This document shows, piece by piece, positions 1-7,036 of a stretch of DNA of 64,000 bases. Origin of the DNA: Pseudomonas sp. (GTDB lineage: Bacteria; Pseudomonadota; Gammaproteobacteria; Pseudomonadales; Pseudomonadaceae); NCBI RefSeq assembly GCF_030698175.1, contig NZ_JAUYNT010000029.1, positions 1 to 64,000 of the forward strand, read 5' to 3'. The position numbers and the translations under genes are program-made. The notes under the pieces are model-generated. The model saw only the letters and a list, made by a program, of their open reading frames with translations. It ran no database searches and had not been told where the DNA came from. Numbering within the stretch: position 1 is the stretch's first letter; each line of letters starts with the position of its first letter.

Positions 1-317
1 ACCAGAAGGACCGGAGCCGCGATCGCGTAGAAGCTGACGCCGGAGGCCTTCATCGCCAGGATCTCCCGGTCGCTCGAGAGCTTGCCGAACGCCAGCAGCG
101 TGCCGGTCAGCACCGCCATCGGCAGCGTGTAGCTCAGCAGCGAGGGGACCAGCAGCCCGAACATCTGCCCGATCGCCAGAGGGGAGACCCCCTTGTTGAT
201 CAAAAGGTCGGTCAGCTTGACGAGGTTGCCGACCAAGAGGACGAACGTGAAGAGCACCAGCGCCATGACGGTCGGCTGGAGCAGTTCCCTGAGGATATAA
301 GTGCGCAGAATCCGCAC
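1..317 (-). CDS. LptF/LptG-type permease, N-terminal fragment (runs off window)
   Basis: Reading the minus strand from a GTG at 317-315 gives about 105 residues with no stop before the window edge. It begins VRILRTYILREL and continues with hydrophobic segments (LVLFTFVLLVGNLVKL, PSLLSYTLPMAVLTGTLLAF) and the stretch KLSSDREILAMKASG. This is the N-terminal pattern of YjgP/YjgQ (LptF/LptG) permeases, which move lipopolysaccharide out of the inner membrane. The GTG shares its first G with the comF stop codon (TAGTG). The sequence does not resemble Pseudomonas LptF as I know it; it looks more like versions from deltaproteobacterial or candidate-phylum genomes. Codon choice (CTC, GTC, AGG) also differs from the neighbouring genes. 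Either it was acquired or the contig is chimeric here. Family call fairly sure; origin inferred. Confidence 0.6.
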   Translation of the reverse strand, partial: MRILRTYILRELLQPTVMALVLFTFVLLVGNLVKLTDLLINKGVSPLAIGQMFGLLVPSLLSYTLPMAVLTGTLLAFGKLSSDREILAMKASGVSFYAIAAPVLL

Positions 318-1036
318 TAGTCGCGGGCCGCGGTCACGGCCCAGACGCTCTTCGCCCCGGCCGATTTGAGCAGTTTGGCGCAGGCCTCCGCGGTGGCGCC
401 GGTGGTCAGCACGTCGTCGATCAGCGCCACGTGACGGCCCTTGATGGACTGCTCGTCAGTCAGGGCAAAGGCCCGGCGCAGGTTGCGTTTGCGCTCGGCG
501 GCCGTCAGCTGTTGTTGCGCCGGGGTGTCGTGGCTGCGTACTAACAGCTCAGAGGCTTGCGGCAGTTGCAGGCTGTGGCTGAGCCAGTCGGCCAGCATCT
601 GGGCCTGATTGAAGCCGCGTTGCCGCAACCGCTGGCGCGACAGGGGCACTGGCAGCAATAAATCGGCTTTGGCCAGCCCTTCGCTAAAGGCATGTTGCAG
701 ATGATGTGACAAAAGCTCGGCGAGCAGACGTCCCAATGGCCATTGCGCCCGATGTTTGAAGCGGGTGATCAGGCTGTCGACCGGGAAGCTGTAACGCCAG
801 GCGGCCTCGACCCGAGTGAAACTCGGTGATCGTTTTAGGCAGGCGCCGCAAGTGAGGCCCGCGCAGGGCAGGGGCAGCGCGCAGTTTAAGCAGTGACTGC
901 CGAGCCACGGCAGTTCAGCTTCACAGTCGCCACACAGGGCAAGCGGGCTGTCGCTGGGTTCGTCGCACAGCAGGCAGTGCTGGTTGGTTTTTAACCAGTT
1001 GTAAACCGCCTTGTTGTCTGTTGGTTGACAGCGCAT
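317..1036 (-). CDS. comF: ComF family phosphoribosyltransferase-like protein
   Basis: 239 residues. The N-terminal third carries paired cysteines (CLLC, CGDC, CLNC, CGAC), a zinc-ribbon pattern. The C-terminal half is a type I phosphoribosyltransferase fold with the PRPP motif VALIDDVLTTGAT. ComF proteins are linked to natural competence and DNA uptake; the enzymatic role is unclear. The gene is divergent from bioB, as in Pseudomonas genomes, and its first codons contain the BirA-like operator. The last ~30 residues (after DDVLTTGAT, ending VWAVTAARD) are followed with a one-base overlap by a permease that looks foreign. The true C-terminus may therefore have been replaced by a contig join within this conserved motif. 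Family assignment is secure; the 3' end is suspect. Confidence 0.85.
   Translation of the reverse strand: MRCQPTDNKAVYNWLKTNQHCLLCDEPSDSPLALCGDCEAELPWLGSHCLNCALPLPCAGLTCGACLKRSPSFTRVEAAWRYSFPVDSLITRFKHRAQWPLGRLLAELLSHHLQHAFSEGLAKADLLLPVPLSRQRLRQRGFNQAQMLADWLSHSLQLPQASELLVRSHDTPAQQQLTAAERKRNLRRAFALTDEQSIKGRHVALIDDVLTTGATAEACAKLLKSAGAKSVWAVTAARD
999..1031. promoter_or_regulatory. Candidate BirA operator of the biotin operon
   Basis: TTGTAAACC (999-1007), a 15-base spacer, then GGTTGACAG (1023-1031). The classical BirA operator is TTGTAAACC-N15/16-GGTTTACAA, so the left half is perfect and the right half has two mismatches. It sits 114 bases upstream of the bioB start, inside the first codons of divergent comF. 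BirA bound to biotinoyl-AMP would block bioB transcription. One of the mismatches creates a perfect TTGACA -35 hexamer. No BirA gene is in the window. Confidence 0.65.
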
Positions 1037-1053
1037 AAAGCTTCCCTAACTAT
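1025..1053 (+). promoter_or_regulatory. Putative sigma-70 promoter for bioB
   Basis: A perfect -35 hexamer TTGACA (1025-1030) is followed after 17 bases by a weak -10 candidate AACTAT (1048-1053). The -35 lies in the right half of the BirA-like operator, as expected for repression by occlusion. The -10 assignment is uncertain. Confidence 0.4.
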
Positions 1054-1144
1054 CTATACCCAACAACCTATGCCCAGCCATGGCCAATATCCGTGGGCTG
1101 CCATTTCACTTTAGCAGCCAGCGACTACTAATAAGGAACAACCC

Positions 1145-2218
1145 ATGAGCGCCTCCGTCAGCAGTACCGCCCTCAGTTCGAACCTGCGTCACGATTGGTC
1201 CCTCGCCGAGGTTAAGGCGCTGTTCGAGCAGCCGTTCAATGACCTGTTGTTTCAGGCGCAAACGGTGCACCGCGGGCATTTCAACGCCAACCGGGTGCAA
1301 GTGTCGACGCTGCTGTCGATCAAAACCGGCGCCTGCCCGGAAGACTGCAAATACTGCCCGCAGTCCGGTCACTACAACACCGGCCTGGAGAAAGAGAAAC
1401 TCCTCGAAGTGCAAAAAGTACTGGAGGAGGCCGCCCGCGCCAAAGCCATAGGCTCGACCCGTTTTTGCATGGGCGCGGCCTGGAAGCATCCCTCGGCGAA
1501 AGACATGCCCTATGTGCTGGAAATGGTCAAAGGCGTTAAGGCCATGGACCTGGAAACCTGCATGACCCTGGGCAAGCTCGATCAGGAGCAGACCGCCGCG
1601 CTGGCCGGCGCCGGGCTGGATTACTACAACCACAACCTCGACACCTCGCCGGAGTTCTACACCAGCATCATCACCACCCGCACTTACGGCGAGCGCCTGC
1701 AGACTCTGGGTTATGTGCGCGATGCCGGGATGAAGATTTGCTCCGGTGGCATCTTGGGCATGGGCGAGTCGCTGGACGACCGCGCAGGATTGCTGATTCA
1801 ACTGGCCAACTTGCCCGAGCATCCCGAGTCGGTGCCGATCAATATGCTGGTGAAGGTTAAGGGCACGCCGCTGGAGAATGCCGACGATGTCGATCCGTTC
1901 GACTTTATCCGCATGCTGGCCGTGGCGCGCATCCTTATGCCGCAGTCCCATGTACGCCTGTCGGCGGGTCGTGAGGCGATGAACGAGCAGATGCAGGCGC
2001 TGGCGTTTTTGGCCGGGGCCAACTCGATCTTCTACGGCGACAAGCTGCTGACCACCGCCAATCCGCAAGCCGACAAGGATATGCAGCTGTTCGCCCGCCT
2101 CGGCATCAAGCCGGAAGCCCGTGAAGAGTACGCCGACGAAGTGCATCAAGCCGCCATCGAGCAAGCCTTGATTGAGCAGCGCGGTTCGCAGCAGTTCTAT
2201 AACGCCGCCTCGGCCTGA
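1145..2218 (+). CDS. bioB: Biotin synthase BioB
   Basis: 357 residues; a radical-SAM enzyme that inserts sulfur into dethiobiotin to make biotin, the last pathway step. The 4Fe-4S motif C64-PED-C68-KY-C71 is present, followed by [14 protein letters not shown] and [18 protein letters not shown], which are typical of BioB. Length is normal. The start is an ATG preceded by AAGGAACA. First gene of bioB-bioF-bioH-bioC-bioD, all on the plus strand with short gaps or overlaps. Control is probably by BirA through the operator at 999-1031. Confidence 0.97.
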   Translation: MSASVSSTALSSNLRHDWSLAEVKALFEQPFNDLLFQAQTVHRGHFNANRVQVSTLLSIKTGACPEDCKYCPQSGHYNTGLEKEKLLEVQKVLEEAARAKAIGSTRFCMGAAWKHPSAKDMPYVLEMVKGVKAMDLETCMTLGKLDQEQTAALAGAGLDYYNHNLDTSPEFYTSIITTRTYGERLQTLGYVRDAGMKICSGGILGMGESLDDRAGLLIQLANLPEHPESVPINMLVKVKGTPLENADDVDPFDFIRMLAVARILMPQSHVRLSAGREAMNEQMQALAFLAGANSIFYGDKLLTTANPQADKDMQLFARLGIKPEAREEYADEVHQAAIEQALIEQRGSQQFYNAASA

Positions 2219-2242
2219 TCCGCTTTTGCTGAGGTGATTCCT

Positions 2243-3433
2243 ATGTCTTTCGATCTAACCACTCGCCTCAGCGAACGCCGCACCGCCCATCTGTATCGCC
2301 AGCGCCCCCATCTGCAAAGCCCGCAGGCGCCGCTGGTGCGGGTCGATGGTCAGCCGCTGCTGGCCTTTTGTTCGAATGATTATCTGGGGTTGGCCAATCA
2401 TCCCGAGGTGATCACCGCCATGCAGCAGGGCGCGGCCAAGTGGGGCGTGGGCGGCGGCGCTTCTCACCTGGTGATCGGTCACAGCAGCCCGCACCATGAG
2501 CTGGAAGAGGCGCTGGCCGAGTTCACCGGCCGCCCGCGCGCCTTGCTGTTTTCCACCGGCTATATGGCCAACTTGGCCACCGTCACGGCGCTGGTCGGGC
2601 GTGGCGATACGGTGCTGGAAGACCGGGTCAATCACGCCTCGCTGCTGGATGCCGGTCTGCTGTCCGGCGCCCGGTTCTCCCGTTATTTGCACAACGATGC
2701 GGCCAGCCTCGCCAATCGCCTGGATAAGGCCAGCGGCAATTGCCTGGTGGTGACCGACGGGGTGTTCAGCATGGACGGCGATTTGGCCGATTTGCCGGCA
2801 CTCTGTGCCGAGGCCAAGAAAAAAGACGCCTGGCTGCTGGTGGATGACGCCCATGGCTTCGGCCCGCTGGGCGCCACGGGTGGCGGCATAGTCGAGCATT
2901 TCGGTTTGGGCCTGGAGGATGTGCAGGTGTTGATCGGCACCCTCGGCAAGGGCTTCGGCACCGCCGGCGCCTTCGTGGCCGGCAGCGAGGAACTGATCGA
3001 AACCCTGATCCAGTTCGCCCGGCCCTACATCTACACCACCAGCCAACCGCCGGCGGTGGCCTGTGCGACGCTGAAGAGCCTGGAGTTGCTGCGCAGCGAA
3101 GGCTGGCGCCGCGAGCACCTGAATAAATTGATTGCGCGCTTTCGCCAGGGTGCGGCCGAGATCGGCCTAAGCCTGATGGACAGCTTCACGCCGATCCAGC
3201 CGATTCTGATCGGCGACAGCGCCCGCGCCCTGCAACTGTCGGCCATGCTGCGTGAGCGTGGTTTGTTGGTCACCGCCATTCGCCCGCCGACCGTGCCGGC
3301 CGGCAGCGCCCGTCTGCGGGTGACCCTTAGCGCCGCCCATAGCGAGGCACAGTTGGAGCAATTGCTCGAGGCTCTGGCCGACTGTTGGCCGCTTTTGGCT
3401 GTGCCTGAGTCGATGGAGGCTGTGCATGCGTAA
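2243..3433 (+). CDS. bioF: 8-amino-7-oxononanoate synthase BioF
   Basis: 396 residues from the ATG at 2243. I prefer this over the GTG at 2234 because GAGGTGA sits six bases upstream of the ATG. A PLP-dependent enzyme that condenses pimeloyl-ACP/CoA with L-alanine. [11 protein letters not shown] near the N-terminus and TLG-K236-G, with the PLP Schiff-base lysine, are family hallmarks; [10 protein letters not shown] carries the PLP-contacting Asp and His. The 3' end overlaps bioH by eight bases, indicating translational coupling. Confidence 0.95.
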   Translation: MSFDLTTRLSERRTAHLYRQRPHLQSPQAPLVRVDGQPLLAFCSNDYLGLANHPEVITAMQQGAAKWGVGGGASHLVIGHSSPHHELEEALAEFTGRPRALLFSTGYMANLATVTALVGRGDTVLEDRVNHASLLDAGLLSGARFSRYLHNDAASLANRLDKASGNCLVVTDGVFSMDGDLADLPALCAEAKKKDAWLLVDDAHGFGPLGATGGGIVEHFGLGLEDVQVLIGTLGKGFGTAGAFVAGSEELIETLIQFARPYIYTTSQPPAVACATLKSLELLRSEGWRREHLNKLIARFRQGAAEIGLSLMDSFTPIQPILIGDSARALQLSAMLRERGLLVTAIRPPTVPAGSARLRVTLSAAHSEAQLEQLLEALADCWPLLAVPESMEAVHA

Positions 3434-4157
3434 TCGGCTGATTCTGTTGCCCGGCTGGGGCTTGGGAAGCGCGCCGCTGGAGCCTTTGGCGGCCGCGTTG
3501 CAAGGCTTGCAACCGAACCTACGGGTGCAGATAGAGCCGCTGCCGGCACTCGATTCGGCGGATGTGAACGAATGGCTGGATGAGCTGGATGCCAATCTAC
3601 CTGAGGATGTGTGGCTTGGCGGTTGGTCGCTAGGCGGCATGCTCGCCACTGAGCTGGCGGCGCGCCGTGGCGAACGTTGTTGCGGGCTGATCACCCTGGC
3701 CAGCAACGCTTGTTTTGTCGCCCGTAGCGATTGGCCCCAGGCGATGCCGGAGGCGGTCTTCGCGGCGTTTTTGGCCAGTTGCGAGCAGAGTGCCGAGAGT
3801 TGCCTGAAGCGCTTTAGCCTGCTCTGCTCCCAAGGCGCCACCGATTCGCGCGGCCTGGCCCGCTTGCTGGCGGCCAGCGCGCCCCGCAGTTCGGCGGCTG
3901 AGCTGTTGGTTGGTTTGCAGCTGCTCGAGTGCATGGACACGCGGGCGGCGTTGCAGGCCTATCGCGGCCCGCAGTTGCATCTGTTCGCGGCCGCCGATGC
4001 TTTGCTGCCGACGGAGGTCGCCGGCGCGCTGCTGGCGCTGGTGCCGGATGTTGAGGTCGGTCTGATTGAGCAGGCCAGCCACGCCTTTGTGCTGGAGCGG
4101 CCCCACGAAGTGGCGGCGGCGCTGGCGGCCTTTATGGGTGAGGCCAAGGATGATTGA
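3426..4157 (+). CDS. bioH: Pimeloyl-[ACP] methyl ester esterase BioH
   Basis: 243 residues, alpha/beta hydrolase fold. It removes the methyl group that BioC adds, releasing pimeloyl-ACP for BioF. The nucleophile elbow is G-W-S68-L-G; the downstream acid is in [10 protein letters not shown] and the catalytic His in [10 protein letters not shown]. It starts inside the bioF end and lies just before bioC, so the enzyme pair that opens and closes the methyl-ester detour is encoded side by side. The last codons (aag gat gat tga) belong to a short sequence repeated at the bioC start. Confidence 0.92.
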   Translation: MRNRLILLPGWGLGSAPLEPLAAALQGLQPNLRVQIEPLPALDSADVNEWLDELDANLPEDVWLGGWSLGGMLATELAARRGERCCGLITLASNACFVARSDWPQAMPEAVFAAFLASCEQSAESCLKRFSLLCSQGATDSRGLARLLAASAPRSSAAELLVGLQLLECMDTRAALQAYRGPQLHLFAAADALLPTEVAGALLALVPDVEVGLIEQASHAFVLERPHEVAAALAAFMGEAKDD

Positions 4158-4227
4158 GCTGGCCAAGGTAATAAAAGGCTGCGGCGTGCTTGGGCGGATA
4201 CTTATGTCTGGGCGAGGCCAAGGATGA
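4140..4227 (+). repeat. 14-bp direct repeat bracketing a bioH-bioC insertion
   Basis: GAGGCCAAGGATGA occurs at 4140-4153 (bioH end) and again at 4214-4227 (bioC start), 74 bp apart. The first copy is followed by bases reading ATG-ATT-GAG-CTG-GCC, close to the real bioC start ATG-ACT-GAT-TTA-GCT. This suggests that bioH and bioC once overlapped directly at a single copy and that about 74 bp was duplicated or inserted between them. Confidence 0.6.
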
Positions 4228-5030
4228 CTGATTTAGCTCACGTCCTGCCGGGCTTACCAGACAAGCGCCAGGTGGCCGCCTCGTTCTCACGTGCCGCCGA
4301 CAGTTACGACAGCGTGGCCGGACTGCAGCGCAGCATTGGTCATGAGCTACTAAACCGTTTGCCGAGAGATCTGGCGGCTAACTGCTGGCTGGATCTGGGT
4401 TGCGGCACCGGCTACTTCAGTCGCGTGTTGGCGCAACGCTTTGGCACGGGTGCAGGCGTGGCCGTGGATATCGCCGAGGGCATGCTCAAGCACGCCCAAC
4501 CCTTGGCGGGCGCGGCGCATTTTATTGCCGGCGATGCCGAATCGTTGCCACTGCGCAGTAGCAGCCGCGATTTGATTTTCTCCAGCCTGGCGCTGCAGTG
4601 GTGTGGCGACTTTGCCCAGGTGTTGGCCGAGGCGCGGCGGGTGCTGCAACCGGGTGGCGTGCTGGCGTTTAGCAGCCTGTGCGTCGGCACCCTGCATGAG
4701 TTGCGCGCCAGTTGGCAGGCCGTGGATGGCTTGAGCCATGTGAATCAGTTTCGCCATTTTGCCGACTACCAACGGCTCTGCGCCGCCAGCGACTTGCGGG
4801 TGCTGAGTCTGCAGACTCGGCCGCAGGTGTTGCACTACGCCGAGGTGCGCGATCTGACCGGTGAGTTAAAAGCCCTGGGTGCACACAATCTCAATCCCGG
4901 TCGTCCAGGCGGGCTGACTGGGCCGGCGCGCCTGCGCGGGTTACTGGCCGCCTATGAAGGGTTTCGCCAACCGCAAGGGTTACCCGCCACTTACCAAGTG
5001 GTGTATGCCGTGCTGCAAAAGGAGCATTGA
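4224..5030 (+). CDS. bioC: Malonyl-[ACP] O-methyltransferase BioC
   Basis: 268 residues, a class I SAM-dependent methyltransferase. Motif I is D57-LGCGTG-63; motif IV/post-I equivalents are visible in [10 protein letters not shown] and [11 protein letters not shown], the latter typical of BioC. It methylates the free carboxyl of malonyl-ACP so that fatty-acid synthesis can extend it to pimeloyl-ACP methyl ester. The N-terminal [23 protein letters not shown] also matches BioC. The start overlaps the second copy of the 14-bp repeat; AAGG lies just upstream. Confidence 0.95.
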   Translation: MTDLAHVLPGLPDKRQVAASFSRAADSYDSVAGLQRSIGHELLNRLPRDLAANCWLDLGCGTGYFSRVLAQRFGTGAGVAVDIAEGMLKHAQPLAGAAHFIAGDAESLPLRSSSRDLIFSSLALQWCGDFAQVLAEARRVLQPGGVLAFSSLCVGTLHELRASWQAVDGLSHVNQFRHFADYQRLCAASDLRVLSLQTRPQVLHYAEVRDLTGELKALGAHNLNPGRPGGLTGPARLRGLLAAYEGFRQPQGLPATYQVVYAVLQKEH

Positions 5031-5031
5031 A

Positions 5032-5721
5032 ATGCCTGTGGCCTTCTTTATTGCCGGTACCGATACCGATGTCGGCAAAACCACGGTCGCCGCCGGGCTG
5101 CTGCGTGCCGCGCGGCTGGCCGGTATGAGCACCGCCGCAGTCAAGCCGGTGGCGGCTGGTTGCGAGCTGACGGCCGACGGCTTGCGTAACAGCGATGCGC
5201 TGGCCTTGCTGGCCGAGTGTTCAGAGCCGCTGCGTTACGCCGAGGTCAATCCCTTCGCCTTTGCCCCGGCGATTGCCCCGCATCTGGCGGCCAGTGAGGT
5301 GGGGGTAACCTTGGAGGTGGCCACCCTTACGGCTGCCGTACAGGCAGTCTTAGACCGGCGGGCGGACTTCACCTTGGTCGAAGGCGCTGGCGGTTGGCGG
5401 GTGCCACTGAATAAGTCGGCAACCTTGGCGCAGCTGCCGATAGCACTACAGCTGCCGGTGATTGTGGTGGTGGCGGTGCGCCTAGGTTGTATCAATCACG
5501 CCTTGCTGACGGTCGAGGCCATCGAGCGCGACGGCCTGCGCGTGGCTGGTTGGGTGGCGAATCTGCTTGAGCCGCAAATGCCACGCCTGGAGGAAAATAT
5601 TGCCGCCCTCGAGGCGCGTCTGAATGCGCCCTGCCTGGGGCGAATCCCCTTGCTCGCTGAGCCCTCGGCGGCAAACGTGGCGCGCTACCTTGACCTCGGT
5701 CTACTTAATATCCAGCGATAA
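5032..5721 (+). CDS. bioD: Dethiobiotin synthetase BioD
   Basis: 229 residues from the ATG at 5032, chosen because AAAGGAG lies about nine bases upstream and the protein then begins MPVAFFIAGTDTDVGKTT, the normal BioD start. The P-loop is GTDTDVG-K16-TT. VEGAGGWRVPL is the second conserved block. ATP-dependent carboxylation of 7,8-diaminopelargonate to dethiobiotin. Only one base separates it from the bioC stop. bioA is not in the window. Confidence 0.95.
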   Translation: MPVAFFIAGTDTDVGKTTVAAGLLRAARLAGMSTAAVKPVAAGCELTADGLRNSDALALLAECSEPLRYAEVNPFAFAPAIAPHLAASEVGVTLEVATLTAAVQAVLDRRADFTLVEGAGGWRVPLNKSATLAQLPIALQLPVIVVVAVRLGCINHALLTVEAIERDGLRVAGWVANLLEPQMPRLEENIAALEARLNAPCLGRIPLLAEPSAANVARYLDLGLLNIQR

Positions 5722-5814
5722 GCAGTGGTCGGCTGATTGCTCTTTGCTTGTATATTTTTTGCGCAATCTCGGTTCAAATTGAAGCTGAAGTTCTTCCCTG
5801 TAGGGAGCGTCGCC

Positions 5815-6096
5815 ATGCAAATTTCTGCCAGTAGTGCCTTTAATTCGGGGCTGAGCAGCGTTCAGAGTGGTCAGCAACGGGTTAATCAGGCCGCTACTGA
5901 TATCGCCAGCGCTAGTCTGCCCAAACCGGTGGCGGAGTCGGCCGCGCCTAGTCCGAGCAATAGCCAAGCGCAACAGGTCGATCTGGCCAGCAGCGTGGTT
6001 GATCTGCAAATAGGTGAGCAGCAGGTGCAAGCCGGCGCCAAGGTGATCAAAACGGCCGACGATGCGCTGGGTACCTTGCTGGATCTTCACGCATAA
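5815..6096 (+). CDS. Small protein resembling a miniature flagellar rod/hook subunit
   Basis: 93 residues from the ATG at 5815, preceded by TAGGGAG. The N-terminus (MQISASSAFNSGLSSVQSGQQRVNQAATDIAS) resembles the first helix of flagellar rod/hook proteins. The C-terminus (VVDLQIGEQQVQAGAKVIKTADDALGTLLDL) resembles their last helix, where the usual text is close to AQRAYQANAKVIKTADEMLGTLL. The folded middle domain of real rod proteins is missing. This looks like the conserved hypothetical protein found next to bioD in Pseudomonas. The flagellar link is inference from these two short similarities. Confidence 0.6.
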   Translation: MQISASSAFNSGLSSVQSGQQRVNQAATDIASASLPKPVAESAAPSPSNSQAQQVDLASSVVDLQIGEQQVQAGAKVIKTADDALGTLLDLHA

Positions 6097-6136
6097 AACC
6101 ATTTCTTGGCCTCCCGCCAGAGCGAGGAGGGGTTAG

Positions 6137-6871
6137 ATGAACGTCGGTGGGTTAGGTCATTTTGCGACAGCTGCCTCGGTGGCCCTGCCCGCGCGTGCGT
6201 CGTTGCGCTCAGTAACGGCTGAGTCGCTCCTTGGGCTGGCCTCCCCATCCCCTTCAGCATCGTCTGCTGCGGTGCAGCCTGAGTCTGATAGTTCAGCAAC
6301 TGTCGATGCCGCCGGTCGACCGGTCGTAACTCCCGCGCAAGAGCAACTAATCCAGCAGCAAGTTGCCCAGCTAAGCCGTCGTGATCGCGAAGTGCGTGCC
6401 CACGAACAGGCCCATGCGTCAGTCGGTGGTAATTACGCCGGCGGACCAACCTACATCTTCAAACGTGGCCCCGATGGTCGAACCTATGCGGTCGGCGGCG
6501 AGGTCAGTATCGACGCTAGCGCCATAGCCAATGACCCGGCCGCCACCCTGCGCAAAATGGAACAGGTCGCGCGTGCGGCATTGGCGCCGGCCGAACCCTC
6601 CGGGCAAGACCGGCGGGTGGCGGCGCAAGCTCAGGTGCTCGCCGCTCAGGCGCGCGTCGAGCTGGCGGTGCAACAGCGCGATGCGGCGGCCAGCGCCATT
6701 GCCGAGCGCAAAGCCCTGGCGGCGCAAGATGAGCAAGACGAGTCAGAGCAACAAACCGAGCAAGCGACAAAAACAGATCAGCAGGACGCGGATTTAGCGC
6801 CTAGTCTGCAGCTGTACCGCCGCTTAGGTCTGCCGCAGGAGCCAGCGTCGGTGCTTAATGAGGTTGCCTAA
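6137..6871 (+). CDS. SprA-related putative metalloprotease
   Basis: 244 residues. An Ala/Ser-rich N-terminal ~60 residues is followed by a conserved core: VTPAQEQLIQQQVAQLSRRDREVRAHEQAH, then GGNYAGGPTYIFKRGPDGRTYAVGGEVSID. H89-E90-Q91-A92-H93 is an HExxH zinc motif. This pattern defines the SprA-related family (putative metalloproteases of the CJM1_0395 type). The C-terminal part is Ala/Gln-rich and probably helical (ALAAQARVELAVQQRDAAASAIAERKAL). A strong AGGAGG ribosome site lies upstream. Substrate unknown. It is close behind the flagellar-rod-like small gene, perhaps co-transcribed with it. Confidence 0.75.
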   Translation: MNVGGLGHFATAASVALPARASLRSVTAESLLGLASPSPSASSAAVQPESDSSATVDAAGRPVVTPAQEQLIQQQVAQLSRRDREVRAHEQAHASVGGNYAGGPTYIFKRGPDGRTYAVGGEVSIDASAIANDPAATLRKMEQVARAALAPAEPSGQDRRVAAQAQVLAAQARVELAVQQRDAAASAIAERKALAAQDEQDESEQQTEQATKTDQQDADLAPSLQLYRRLGLPQEPASVLNEVA

Positions 6872-6889
6872 ATAGCCTGCGGTCGATGC

Positions 6890-6918
6890 TTGACAAGGTC
6901 CTGGCGTAAACGTATGTT
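6890..6918 (+). promoter_or_regulatory. Putative sigma-70 promoter for the first acyl-CoA dehydrogenase
   Basis: TTGACA (6890-6895), a 17-base spacer and TATGTT (6913-6918). The PsrA-type palindrome begins two bases after the -10, a position suited to repression. Confidence 0.5.
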
Positions 6919-6919
6919 T

Positions 6920-6933
6920 CAAACGCCTGTTTG
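6920..6933. promoter_or_regulatory. Candidate PsrA operator
   Basis: CAAAC-GCCT-GTTTG, within the longer palindrome TCAAAC-GCCT-GTTTGA. The published PsrA motif of Pseudomonas is [G/C]AAAC-N2-4-GTTT[G/C]. PsrA is a TetR-type repressor released by long-chain fatty acids that controls fatty-acid oxidation genes. The site lies about 105 bases upstream of an acyl-CoA dehydrogenase whose P. aeruginosa counterpart is, as I recall, a PsrA target. Confidence 0.6.
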
Positions 6934-7036
6934 ACTGCTGGCCCGCATGTAGTCTATCGGGTCGCTGGGAGTGATCCCGCCAACGACTGGCAAGCCGGTC
7001 ACCCTAATTCGCAATTTACAGCAGAGGTTATTCGCT

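Noticed and set aside
1106..2164. 352-codon minus-strand frame opposite bioB.
   Set aside because: Shadow frame; bioB on the plus strand has all family motifs.
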